From Setoptus koraiensis (taxonomy: Eukaryota; Arthropoda): a DNA stretch of 64,000 nt. The translations under genes and the position numbers were made by a program. Positions 1-9,660 of the stretch are shown here, piece after piece. The notes under the pieces were generated by a model. That model did not search any database. It was not told the origin of the DNA and was given only the letters and a program-made list of their open reading frames with translations. Position 1 is the stretch's first letter; each line of letters starts with the position of its first letter. The stretch spans positions 23,002,001 to 23,066,000 of the forward strand of contig CM106586.1 of the NCBI GenBank assembly GCA_048013815.1, in the 5' to 3' direction.

Positions 1-3000
1 CGACCCTTCTCAACGCATCGAGTGAGCATGACAATTGCTCTAGAATTCTGCTCCCAAAGCATGCGCCAGAAATCATCTCTTGTGCCGTATAAAGGACCCT
101 GTGTTACGATAAATTCTCTTGGTGAATTGTATCCGGGGATGTAGTTCGCATTTATATAGTCTGAACCTTCTTCATCATCTGTTGGTAAGAGTTTTACTCT
201 GGAATGATCATAAGGAACGATATTCGTAAATCTATTCTTCGGTCTATTAACAGGTAAATCGGCGACTTTGACAGTCCTATCTGTTCCTATCTTTTTGAAG
301 AGTTCGAATTCTTCAGAAAAACGGAAGTCCGAATCTGCAGACATCATACGGAAGTGCGCGGCAAAATTCTTTAACTCAATTGGTCGCCTTGCGTGGAACT
401 CTCTTATACCTATAGATATGTTATCATCCATGAAACCTCCGTTCTGACCATTGAGCGTTCCGTTACCATTAATATGACTTGAGCTGGACATAACCTTCCG
501 ACTAGTTTTTTGTATTTTGGCGTATGGACCAAGCTTTAAATGTTTCATAAAGAGTATGGTTATCAAGAGTAAGGTGAGCAATGAAACCGGTAGTAATATT
601 CCTACAAATATGGCAGTGTTATCGGAATCTGTTGTTATGACTGATGAGTATGCGGTATCTGTAAATTTGTCAGGGCTTGTAAAGGCTCGGATTTTAACTC
701 TATAACTAGTGCTAGGTTTCAAAGGCCCGTTGCAATATTTTTCGTTGAGCTTTGAGTCGTAGCATTCTCCAGATCCTATAATAAAATCCTCAATAACTGA
801 GTTGTTGAACGGGAGATAGGGTTCTACCGCCTGATAGGGAGGCCACACGGGAGCAGATTGAACCTCAAACCAAGAAGGTAGTTCCAATATGTTGTTAGTA
901 GGCTTAGATACATCTTCAGCGACGATTATTGTGTAAGCTATGATTAGACCGTAAATGTTAGAAAAATAGTTCTTCCTAAATCTTGTTTTTATTGTAGTGC
1001 TAGTGTGACTAACTTCTGTTGGCACAATGCTATCTTCAGGCTGTGGAGGTGACCAGATAGGCATTGTTTCCTCCCATACTGCTTTATGGCCTGCCCCAAC
1101 TTTAGTATGTGCCTGAATGGTGTAAACATAAACCTTTCCTGGAACTAAATCATGTATAGTTCCATTCGTTTGGTAGGGTTCGAAATATTTGTGTTTCACA
1201 GCCGCATTACCGCTGCCTTTGTAGTGATAACTGATCTTATAACCAGTAAGGATTCCATTTTGATCCGATTGAGGTAGAGCCCATCTTAGAGTTATTTCAT
1301 TCGGTTTTAAATCAGTAGCATGGAAGCTTTTAACTTTTCCTGGTATAGATTCCAACGTTGAAAAGGTGTGTGATATTGGAGAACTTCGTAGAACCGTCGA
1401 AGATCCATATCCACTAAGAACAGTAACTATGAAAGTGTAGTTACTGTGAGGTCTAAGATTGGTGAAAGTGATACGCTCGGCGAAAGTTATATTTGATCTA
1501 AGATGCTTATCACGAGGATCTAAATATTGCACCTCGAAGGCATCGTTGTCACCTAGTGGGGTTTCCCACATCATTGTTATTTCAGTATCAGTGATTTGGC
1601 CTGGCGTGATAAATCTTACTGGCTCGGGGTGTAATCTAGCTTGCCTAGTTATTGGATTAGAGAACATTCCCCCAGACATAGTCCAGATAGATATGTTATA
1701 CAGCTTTCCTGGAGTTAGGTTATCAAAAAGAACTAGACGATTGGTGTCATTCTGCATCTTCTCTTGTATCGGTGCATTCGGTTCACTTATTTGAAACCTA
1801 TAACGATCGAACACAACTAGTTTCGATGGTGTCGGAGTATACTTGATACCTAGAGTCTTCGTTGCATGTTCGTCGCTTACAATATTGATTACAGAATTAA
1901 TCACTGGAAGAGTCCTTAATTGTAGTCCGATCCCTTCACTTCTTAAATTATGGCTTACAGTATAAAACATAAAAGAGTATAGTTCTCCTGGCTTGAGACC
2001 ATCGATAACGGCGCTCATCAATTGTCCTGTCCTAGTATGATTTGCTTGTATCTGTTTAGATAGTTGCTGAGTTGGCTCTCGAACTGTGTTATACACAATT
2101 ATGTAGTAATCAACTCGGCCCGAAGGCATGAACCACTGGAAGGTGAGATTATATGAGTCGAGTATATTTTTTATCTCCGAGATTGCGTTGGGATACAAAG
2201 TTTGCTCTATTTCTTTGGCATTAATTGATTCTACTTTGTTGCTCACTGAGGTCACTTTAATAATATACCGTTCGCCAGATTCCAGATCTCGTAGATCGGC
2301 GGAAGTTGTATTAATTGAATTCAGCTCTCGCCAAAATGTAGATTCGAGTGTTTTGAACTTGACTGAGTAGTTATCAACAAGTGAATTCTGAGAGGCTAGC
2401 CAGCTGAGACTCACAGTAGAATTCGTCGCCTTGACTACCTGAAGATTGTCTGGGGAGCGAGGGTAAACTGTCTGATAAAAAGAATACGGCTCACTTACAA
2501 GACCATAGCTTATCGCAGAAACATTGATACTGTATGTTGCGCCAGGATAAAGGTTATCAAGAACGTAAAAATTTTCCTTTGTTACAAACTCCTTCTTTTG
2601 TTTCGTATCGTTCCTCAACAAGCTGATCTTATATGAATCTTGGCGGCTTGTGACATCCCACTTCCAAGAGACATTCAAGGCTCTGTTGGATATATTTGGG
2701 GATACTGGTCTGGACTCAACGATCGGAGATGCAGGGCGTGTTATTCCATAAACCACGGCAGGTTCAGCAGGTACATCATGAGATACAGCGATAACTGATA
2801 TGGAGTAGTTTCTTCCAGCCAACAGGTTAAGAAGATGGGCATTTGTTTTGTCTTGAACAACTTGTACAGTTCCATCCGAATTGAAAGCTTCGACTTCGTG
2901 ATATCTGATTATATATGAGTCCTGTATACTCTGATTTCCGGGTGTCCAATCGACGAATAGTTCGCCAGACTTCCCATGAGATGCTTTCAGATCGACTACC

Positions 3001-4454
3001 GGCAATGGGGCAGTTGTCACATTTCTTTTGACAGGCCAAGAGGCTACATTTCCACTTACAGTTTTAACGACTACTTCGTAAGTACGACCTGGTTCGAGTC
3101 GTTCATCAAATCTAACGTGTCGCTCCTCTTCCCGATAGATTGTCTTCGGTGCAGGTGATTTGGTTCCTAATGAAACTTGGTAACGATCAAATTCAGTGTG
3201 AGCTTTTGGTGGTGACCATCTCACTTCGAAAGAGTAAGGACTTATAGTCGTTTTGTCTTGAGTTATATTGGAAGGTGGTAAGGGAACTGTTCTATACTGT
3301 GCCTCAGTTGGTTGACTGTATTGATCGTGACTAACAGTTTGAACAGATATGTTGTAATTTCTTCCTGGTAGTAGCCCATAAAAAGCCGCCTGACCTGGTC
3401 CCGTTATTTCCTCCTTTTGTATCTCAATCTCTGACTGTTCAGAATCAGGTGGAGTGATACTAACACGATACCTGTCAAATATTCCGGATGGAAACGGAGG
3501 CTGCCATAACAATAGAGTAGTCTCATTTCTGAACCAAACGATAAATCTTCCTGGTGTGTTTGGTTTTGTTGTAAAGTTTGCCGACAAAAAAGCATTTGAT
3601 GGTTTTCGGGCGTATATAGATTGAAGTTGAACTTCGTATGTGGCACCAGGCATGAGATCGCGCAACATTAGAGTGAATTCGTTACTAGATACGTTTAGAG
3701 TTTTCGATGTTGTGGTAGTATCCTGCTCGGACAAAGGTATAATCTTAGCCTGATACTCGGAGACGTTTCCCTCCAACGGTGGCTGCCAATCTAGTTTGAC
3801 TTGACGTCCCGACATCACATCCACTGAGAGGTCGCGAGGTGGGTCAGGTTCGGTGTAATATGGCGTCGTCCATGCTAGAGGACCAGTAACGTTCCCGTTA
3901 ATTGGATATATTTCAATATTATAATCGGCACCAGGCAAAGTATCAGCAATTATCACATTTGCATTTGTTCTAATATCCGCTGGTGTTAATTTAAAACCAG
4001 AGATTGGTATACCTCTGGCTGGTTTGTAATCAACGCGATAAGATATATCTTCAGGTGTGGACGAAAATTTAATTGGCAGTCCGAGCTCTATTTGTGAGGC
4101 ATGCGTATATCCTGATAATATTGAGGCGAAGATTAGAATCACAGATAATTTAGGTATAAATGAGTATTCTGCAGAAGAATTGCATCGTTCATATTGCTTA
4201 ATCGCTCCCGCCTTAGTTGGACGTGTACATTTCATTGAGTTAGTATTGCTGTTATTGAGACGATCATGGGAATGATGAGAATTTGATTTGTCGAGTCTAT
4301 ATTTGAAGGGACACGTTTTGACATGCTTAAAATTAAAGAAACTTGGATTGCATCCTTGTTTGGGTGTGTTGGCTAGTTTAGTGAGCGATCGTGCAGCGAG
4401 GTAATCAGATCTTGTTGCTTCTTGATGGCAGAACTTATAATTGTGAGATTCCAT
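1..4454 (-). CDS. Ptp10D: Receptor-type tyrosine phosphatase, Ptp10D/Ptp4E-like (5' part; 3' end outside window)
   Basis: Cell-surface R3-type receptor tyrosine phosphatase. The minus-strand frame stays open from the ATG at 4454 to the window edge, about 1484 codons. A hydrophobic stretch at residues 107-123 ends in the likely signal cleavage region before ASQIELG. About twelve fibronectin III repeats follow, with recurring LxPGxxYxxxV motifs. One transmembrane helix lies at about 1281-1303 (ILLPVSLLTLLLITILFM). The phosphatase domain starts near 1375 and shows NRPKNRFTNIVPYDHSR, DYINANYIPG and TQGPLYGTRDDFWRM; the catalytic HC(X)5R motif lies outside the window. The juxtamembrane and phosphatase sequence and the twelve-repeat layout fit insect Ptp10D/Ptp4E better than LAR types. 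The signal sits unusually deep, so Met79 may be the true start. The frame upstream of 4454 also stays open and is hydrophobic but has no ATG. Family role: dephosphorylation of receptor kinases in tracheal or epithelial and axonal signalling. Confidence 0.93.
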   Translation of the reverse strand, partial: MESHNYKFCHQEATRSDYLAARSLTKLANTPKQGCNPSFFNFKHVKTCPFKYRLDKSNSHHSHDRLNNSNTNSMKCTRPTKAGAIKQYERCNSSAEYSFIPKLSVILIFASILSGYTHASQIELGLPIKFSSTPEDISYRVDYKPARGIPISGFKLTPADIRTNANVIIADTLPGADYNIEIYPINGNVTGPLAWTTPYYTEPDPPRDLSVDVMSGRQVKLDWQPPLEGNVSEYQAKIIPLSEQDTTTTSKTLNVSSNEFTLMLRDLMPGATYEVQLQSIYARKPSNAFLSANFTTKPNTPGRFIVWFRNETTLLLWQPPFPSGIFDRYRVSITPPDSEQSEIEIQKEEITGPGQAAFYGLLPGRNYNISVQTVSHDQYSQPTEAQYRTVPLPPSNITQDKTTISPYSFEVRWSPPKAHTEFDRYQVSLGTKSPAPKTIYREEERHVRFDERLEPGRTYEVVVKTVSGNVASWPVKRNVTTAPLPVVDLKASHGKSGELFVDWTPGNQSIQDSYIIRYHEVEAFNSDGTVQVVQDKTNAHLLNLLAGRNYSISVIAVSHDVPAEPAVVYGITRPASPIVESRPVSPNISNRALNVSWKWDVTSRQDSYKISLLRNDTKQKKEFVTKENFYVLDNLYPGATYSINVSAISYGLVSEPYSFYQTVYPRSPDNLQVVKATNSTVSLSWLASQNSLVDNYSVKFKTLESTFWRELNSINTTSADLRDLESGERYIIKVTSVSNKVESINAKEIEQTLYPNAISEIKNILDSYNLTFQWFMPSGRVDYYIIVYNTVREPTQQLSKQIQANHTRTGQLMSAVIDGLKPGELYSFMFYTVSHNLRSEGIGLQLRTLPVINSVINIVSDEHATKTLGIKYTPTPSKLVVFDRYRFQISEPNAPIQEKMQNDTNRLVLFDNLTPGKLYNISIWTMSGGMFSNPITRQARLHPEPVRFITPGQITDTEITMMWETPLGDNDAFEVQYLDPRDKHLRSNITFAERITFTNLRPHSNYTFIVTVLSGYGSSTVLRSSPISHTFSTLESIPGKVKSFHATDLKPNEITLRWALPQSDQNGILTGYKISYHYKGSGNAAVKHKYFEPYQTNGTIHDLVPGKVYVYTIQAHTKVGAGHKAVWEETMPIWSPPQPEDSIVPTEVSHTSTTIKTRFRKNYFSNIYGLIIAYTIIVAEDVSKPTNNILELPSWFEVQSAPVWPPYQAVEPYLPFNNSVIEDFIIGSGECYDSKLNEKYCNGPLKPSTSYRVKIRAFTSPDKFTDTAYSSVITTDSDNTAIFVGILLPVSLLTLLLITILFMKHLKLGPYAKIQKTSRKVMSSSSHINGNGTLNGQNGGFMDDNISIGIREFHARRPIELKNFAAHFRMMSADSDFRFSEEFELFKKIGTDRTVKVADLPVNRPKNRFTNIVPYDHSRVKLLPTDDEEGSDYINANYIPGYNSPREFIVTQGPLYGTRDDFWRMLWEQNSRAIVMLTRCVEKG

Positions 4455-5412
4455 GATGGAATAATTGTTGACCGAGGCAATTGTTAGATAAATATTAAAA
4501 ATAATTAAAATATAGGATAACTTGTTGGATACTTTAAAACCAAATGCGCTTTTCAGTGTAACTATGTGAATGTGGCAAGTCTAAAATGCTTTTTCGGTTC
4601 CCCAGAGCGGAGCATCCTTGTTTCGGGCACTAAAGGAGTTAATCTGACGAGGATGACCATTCCAAGGGGATAAGTTGATTGTGATTTGTTTCATTTCGAA
4701 AATGCCGAATGTCGTCTATTCGTTTGTTCCATCTTTCAGCAACAGGTCGATCATGTATGGGCAGTTATATTGGGAGCAGTGTATTGTGTGCTAATAATTT
4801 GCACCATAATAATATTCTGGCTTCATTGCTTCATGGCTTCTAATAATCTAAAAATCTATTCTATATCTGTAGCCAGGTTTTAGGGATACCATCTTAGGAG
4901 CGATGTGGTGTCGAATTTACATAAATATCATTGCTCTTGCAGTTGATGTTGCTTTCGGGCTTGTATGGTTTTGTATAATGATAATTTTATAATAAATATA
5001 AACTATTGATGTAATAATATTGCAGAAATAGCGACAGTAAAATAATAATTCATCGAGCAATTCGGGATCCGAATGATTCAAACTGGGTCAAATGATGTTA
5101 AAAAAAGAGAAAGAAAACAAGAAAAAAGAAGAACAGACAGACGGGCAAGAAGAATTTTCTTCAGAAAAAATGACTTCGGATGCCTTACGTTCATCTTTGG
5201 TTCGCTCTCGCTCTCTCTCTCCCTCTCACAAATACACTCAAAAGCACAGAATACACACACACACACACACACACACACAAGCAGAACAACACACACACAC
5301 ACGCACCATTTTACAGACCAACAAGAGGCAACAGGCGCTAGGGCTGACACACAATTTGAGTATATGTTTGTGTGTGCTTGAGTGGTGAACTTAAACTCGA
5401 ACCACTGTGCGC
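4455..5412. other. Upstream region of the Ptp10D-like gene
   Basis: No convincing coding sequence. It should hold the leader and promoter of the minus-strand phosphatase gene. Short open frames here are low-complexity translations of the microsatellites near 5200-5305. I could not point to a clear TATA box for the minus strand. Confidence 0.5.
5203..5305. repeat. Compound microsatellite (TC)n, (AC)n, (AC)n
   Basis: A TC run at about 5203-5227, an AC run at about 5251-5279 and a second AC run at about 5287-5304, separated by short unique sequence. It explains the Thr-His and Leu-Ser open frames on both strands. Confidence 0.9.
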
Positions 5413-5595
5413 GCTACCCAATAGAATTCGCGAAACTCTACAGCAATGGCAACTACAAGTGCCAGTATAATAACGTAAACAATTGAGGACAACAGCTCAT
5501 CACTTAGCCAGTTCGAACTTTTTCACCATAGAACATTATCCGAGTAATCGAATTATTATATTCGAACATGTAGTAGTCGAATTCTATTGGGTAGC
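5413..5595. repeat. 18-bp perfect inverted repeat around a 147-bp core
   Basis: GCTACCCAATAGAATTCG at 5413-5430 is found as its exact reverse complement at 5578-5595. The core between shows no further pairing that I can see and no open frame. It could be the terminal inverted repeats of a small non-autonomous DNA transposon, but I see no clear target-site duplication. The left flank (about 5386-5412) resembles 6254-6285, hinting at a dispersed repeat. Confidence 0.6.
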
Positions 5596-6460
5596 CCCAT
5601 TCGACCTATAAGCAGCGTCTTCAAACGGTTGCCCTGCGCGCAGTCTATGTGATGAGTCATGCAGATTCTGCTGAAATTCGTTTGCCTATATTTAAACAAG
5701 GCCCATAAGTAGCGATAATTGAGCTCAATGTAATTCGACTCGTTAGCCTTGTGTACCGAGAATAAATATCTATGCTTAAATAATTTCTTAATGTGGATTA
5801 ATCTCATTGATAGTGATAATTATGAGGGCCGAATCGATAATATGTAACCCCTTTTGCTCGTATTTTTGACTACACCTGCAAATAGCTTTGCTTTCATTCG
5901 TATTATTAGGGCTATAATAGCCTATTAACGACGCCTCAATCAGTGCCAGGCTTGACTACTGTTTCACTGTCTCATGTTTATCCTGTTCGCATGGACATGA
6001 ACTGAAACACCATTAAATATGAATGAATTTTCGGTGATATTGACCAAGACTGCCCAACAACAAACGCAGCAGCTTCGAATGAGGCAATTTTGTATTTGGT
6101 TAACTTGAATCGTTGTACCAAACACAAAACAACACATGACACCCATTGACAGACCAACAAAAGTCTGACGCACAAGCCGCAGCTTAGCGGATAAGTCTTG
6201 GCATGAATGGCTGACATGAAACCTTTCACCTTGTACGAATAGAATGTGTTTGCTGTGAACTTAAACTCCGACCGATCGAGGCTCGAAACTCGCCTGAGTC
6301 CGTTTGTGAGCAGAACACTTATCTCTGGATGTCTAAGTAGAAGACCACTTTTACTATACGGTGTTCACATTCAAACAGTTCAACACATACAGCAGAACAG
6401 TCACAATTGTACCAAATGGGATCAATAGACTCACCATTCAAAATTGGACAAGTTCGTTGT
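5596..6460. other. Intergenic AT-rich DNA
   Basis: No gene recognised. The phrase CATGAACTGAAAC near 5997 recurs at about 6843 and, with one change, at about 10027, so this stretch may hold a remnant of the same old repeat as the two duplicated blocks to its right. Confidence 0.4.
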
Positions 6461-7524
6461 TGGTCAGAAAAGTCGACTTAAAACTGTGACTCAGAACAGG
6501 TATGGAGTTGCAAGTTGCAGTTATTCAGCAAGATGAAGATTGAAAATTGATCGAATCAACTGGCCATCTTGATAAACAGCATCCATTGCAACTCTCTACT
6601 ACTTTCTCCTTATTTTTATGCATACAATACGATGTCGATCAGGTGCAAGTAGCAGTAGGTTGCCAACCACATAACTTGGGCAATCGCATCATCATCATCA
6701 TCAACTACTCCGTTAACTTAACTCAGCTAGATACTTACCAAGACATTCAACTTACCGATGCTTGGGCGTCTCTAATTGGAGTGCAATTGAGCAAAAAGAA
6801 GTTCGTAAAAAAAGATACCTACAACTACTACCTCAACTGGACATGAACTGAAACGTTGCTGACATCGCCAGACACTCCTTTCGAGCAACATGAGTCGTAT
6901 TATTCGTAGAAAAAAATTTTGTTAACACATTATTGTTGTTGTTATTATTGCACAACTAACGCTCTAGATATTTGGGCAGGGAGTTAATTCGCTGTTCACA
7001 TCTATTGCGCATTCAAATGTGTGTTAATCTACAAATCGACATCAACTGACCAATCAAACCGATAAAATTAAGAGGCAAGGCACGAGCTTCAATCGGTGAA
7101 CTCGACAACAATATGACTAGCTCGTTGTTTGTTGCAATGGTTAATTTATAGTGGTCGTGTTGTTATTGTTGTCATATCTTTTTATTGTAGAATACAAGTT
7201 ATTGCTATAAACAATAGTTGTCGTTTCAATCGCTATCTTGAATTCGTCTTATTGTATTAGTTGCAATTTTTAGTGATTTCGTTGAACTGTCATTGAGATA
7301 GATTCCCTTCTTGCTGAAGCAACAATGATCTTTGTCGCGTACTAGTGTATTCGAGTGTGTAACATGATTATAATCATATCTCTCGTCATTTATGGCATGA
7401 TCGCGCCACCTATTTGTCGTTTGTCTGGCCTGTGATGTTGAACTATCCAGATAATTAATTTGGCAGTAGGATTTTTCATTGTTCTGTGTACTGTACTACT
7501 ACTGTATCATTGTGCCACGATAAT
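6461..7524 (+). repeat. Old direct duplication, copy A
   Basis: Segments of this stretch match 9661-11235 in the same order and orientation. Shared landmarks are GTCGACTTAAAACTGT (about 6470 and 9674), ATGCATACAATACxATG (about 6619 and 9806), CATGAACTGAAAxGTTGCTGACAT (about 6843 and 10027), CAATCAAACxGATAA (about 7053 and 10318) and the dead exon fragment at its right end. Identity is roughly 75-85% by eye with several indels; copy B is about 500 bp longer. The age is clearly old. Confidence 0.75.
7409..7524 (-). pseudogene. Dead copy of the last exon of the CPAP1-like gene
   Basis: About 38 identical bases starting at CCTATTTGTCGTTTGTCTGG match the minus-strand coding exon at 11113-11150, followed by about 75 bp of weaker similarity up to CCACGATAA. 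In the functional copy this encodes the Gln/Asn-rich C-terminal tail around LASSTSQARQTTNRQQ. Here the frame is not maintained and the chitin-binding part is absent, so it is a non-functional exon fragment carried by the direct duplication. Confidence 0.7.
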
Positions 7525-8392
7525 AAGATGACACGTGATCGAAACTTCCTCACTCTCTCTCCCTCGCTAGATGTCTATCTAGATCATGATAAATTAATAA
7601 CGATTATATACAATCGAACTGCAAGTCGAACAGTTGCAATTATTCTAATTGAATCCAATTGAATTGAGCGGTCTGATAATAGTCAAAAATAATCTCTCGC
7701 TCTTCCTGTCTGCTAGAATGACATTTGATATCAGTAGATGTCATGATAAAAAATAGTCGAATGAATATAATCAATAGTTGTCTCTGCAGAAACAAACAAG
7801 ACTTTCTCCATCTCTCTCTTTTTAAGCACAATTGTCTATAAAATGAGTCAATTGAATGAAGTATATATAAATCATTGAGATACAACAACAACTCGACACA
7901 AAGGTTCTTGTGTGCTTCATCGTCGTATCAATCTATTTGGTGAACAATTTTTGAATTGTATCACCAATAAGTAAGCTGTTCACTATATTCTTATGTCTTG
8001 TCACAACAGTGTTGCAATGTGGCGAACGAAACTTTTTGTCCACGACAGCTCATTAATAATCTTGTTGTCTATGGTCTACCTCATACTGTCAGTGCACTGA
8101 TATCTCACATTGTCGGGTTATGTGTCCATCGGTAGACCATTGCAGCATTCGTGGAGATTTCGTACTGACAATACTTGACCTTTTGATTGTTGTTGAATAT
8201 TAATTAATATCCATAGAATTTTTAAGTGTAGAAATTGAGAAATAGCACACACAATAGACATTATCTTGTCTCTCGGTTGTAGTTTGTCAATTTGAAAGTA
8301 TACTCTTTGTCGCCCAATGATTTGATGATGTTTTCGGTATACGTAAATATATTGAATATGATAACATGATTGAGTTACCGAAATTGAGAGAG
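7525..8392. other. Intergenic region between duplication copy A and the secreted-protein gene
   Basis: AT-rich. A TATAAAAT motif near 7837 could mark an old promoter, but no gene follows it. A 143-codon open frame on the minus strand (8118-8549) overlaps the promoter and leader of the next gene and shows no protein-like features. Confidence 0.4.
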
Positions 8393-8400
8393 TATAAAAG
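8393..8400 (+). promoter_or_regulatory. TATA box (TATAAAAG)
   Basis: A consensus TATAAAAG lies 167 bp upstream of the ATG at 8567, giving an expected transcription start near 8420-8433. It suits a single-exon gene with a short leader. Confidence 0.65.
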
Positions 8401-8566
8401 CAAGTTTGGCTATCGGAAATGAATATCGGATTCAATTGAACAAAATTGACCAAAATATCACTGACCCAATCACTAGAACCGAACAGAGTCCATCGGATAT
8501 AATCACAACGAGCCAAATAAGCATAGTTCGAAATCAACCAAAGCAACACAGAAGGTAGTAGAAAAC

Positions 8567-9163
8567 ATGTCTTTTTCAGTTACAGCCAAAGCCATTATCG
8601 GCCTGATGGCTTGCCTATTAGTTGTGGTGGCGATTGTGGCCGAATCGCAATCGAGAGACGGCGACGGATGTAGAATGGAATGCCCGAAGATGAATCAAAA
8701 GAGTCAAGGAAAACAAAATTGCCGCTGGATCCTGAGAACTGACGGTAAGCCAGCTCGTCTCTGTGAGCAGCCCAAATGCAAGAGAGTTTGTCCAAAGGAA
8801 AATCAAGAGGCAGCAGCATCAAGCACCGACGAACAAACACAAGCAAGAGTTGAACAACAAATTGAGGGTGGCTCAGCAACCACTAATCAAGATTTCTCGT
8901 CTGCGGCCGCTGCACCAGCTCCAGCTCCAGCAATGGGTATTATGCAACAACGTTACGGTAACAAACTGAAACAGGCCCCTGTTCCTGGTGTCGCTGGTGG
9001 TAGATTGGCACCAGAACACAATCAACCAGCCCCTCTAGCAGCAGGCACCCAACAGAATGGCGCTCGCCGTCTTGCACCAACTTTGGCGCCTGAGATCAAC
9101 TACGACGATATCGACACGCCGCCACCCATAAGCCGCTTCTTGGATATCTCGCCAGAGGAATAG
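8567..9163 (+). CDS. Small secreted Cys-rich protein, unrecognised
   Basis: 198 residues. A hydrophobic N-terminus (AIIGLMACLLVVVAIVA) forms a clear signal peptide, cleaved around residues 26-29. A basic module follows with six cysteines (GCRMEC, QNCRW, LCEQPKCKRVCP) at about residues 35-75. The rest is a low-complexity Ala/Pro/Gln-rich tail ending in an acidic stretch (NYDDIDTPPP, LDISPEE). I do not recognise the family; the spacing could form three disulphides. It has its own TATA box and tandem poly(A) signals, so it looks like a real single-exon gene. It lies between the two copies of the direct duplication. Secreted adhesive, mucin-like or antimicrobial roles are all possible; none is shown by the sequence. 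Confidence 0.75.
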   Translation: MSFSVTAKAIIGLMACLLVVVAIVAESQSRDGDGCRMECPKMNQKSQGKQNCRWILRTDGKPARLCEQPKCKRVCPKENQEAAASSTDEQTQARVEQQIEGGSATTNQDFSSAAAAPAPAPAMGIMQQRYGNKLKQAPVPGVAGGRLAPEHNQPAPLAAGTQQNGARRLAPTLAPEINYDDIDTPPPISRFLDISPEE

Positions 9164-9463
9164 ATGTTGTTGTCGAAAATGACAATCAACACAATTGGGC
9201 CAGATTGGATGCTATGGGTTTCAGATCGCGAATTTTGCCAACTAATTAAATCAACACACTGCTTACATTCAATTACAAAACATTTGGGTGCAAATAGGAA
9301 ACTCTCCATTTGGTTCGGGTGGCCCATATCACAAAGCTAGCGACAGCAACACACAACATCTATTGCTCTCAAACAATTTCCGATCGACGAATCGAAGAGT
9401 TTCGTTTTGGCGACTTGTTTCTGCTTGAATCTGAAGAAGAGACAGTGGAACAGTTACTATCAA

Positions 9464-9487
9464 AATAAAAACGATTTAATCAATAAA
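9464..9487 (+). terminator. Tandem poly(A) signals
   Basis: AATAAA at 9464-9469 and again at 9482-9487, about 300 bp after the stop codon of the secreted Cys-rich protein gene. Confidence 0.7.
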
Positions 9488-9660
9488 ACAATGGTTATTA
9501 GCTAGCAAAAATAACTAGCCATTCTGAGCAATTTCTATTAAGCTATTTCCAAGTTTCAAGTTGTTATCGCAGAGATATTTGTAAGCTCGCTAGCAACTTA
9601 CAACTTACTTGTTAGCCGACTCAATGGAAAGTGGTGGCTCATGTCAGTTTGTGTGATGCG

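Noticed and set aside
5073-5388. Lys/Arg-rich and Thr-His frames of about 100 codons
   Set aside because: Translations of a purine-rich stretch and an (AC)n microsatellite.
8118-8549. 143-codon minus frame
   Set aside because: It covers the TATA box and leader of the secreted-protein gene on the other strand and shows no domain or signal.
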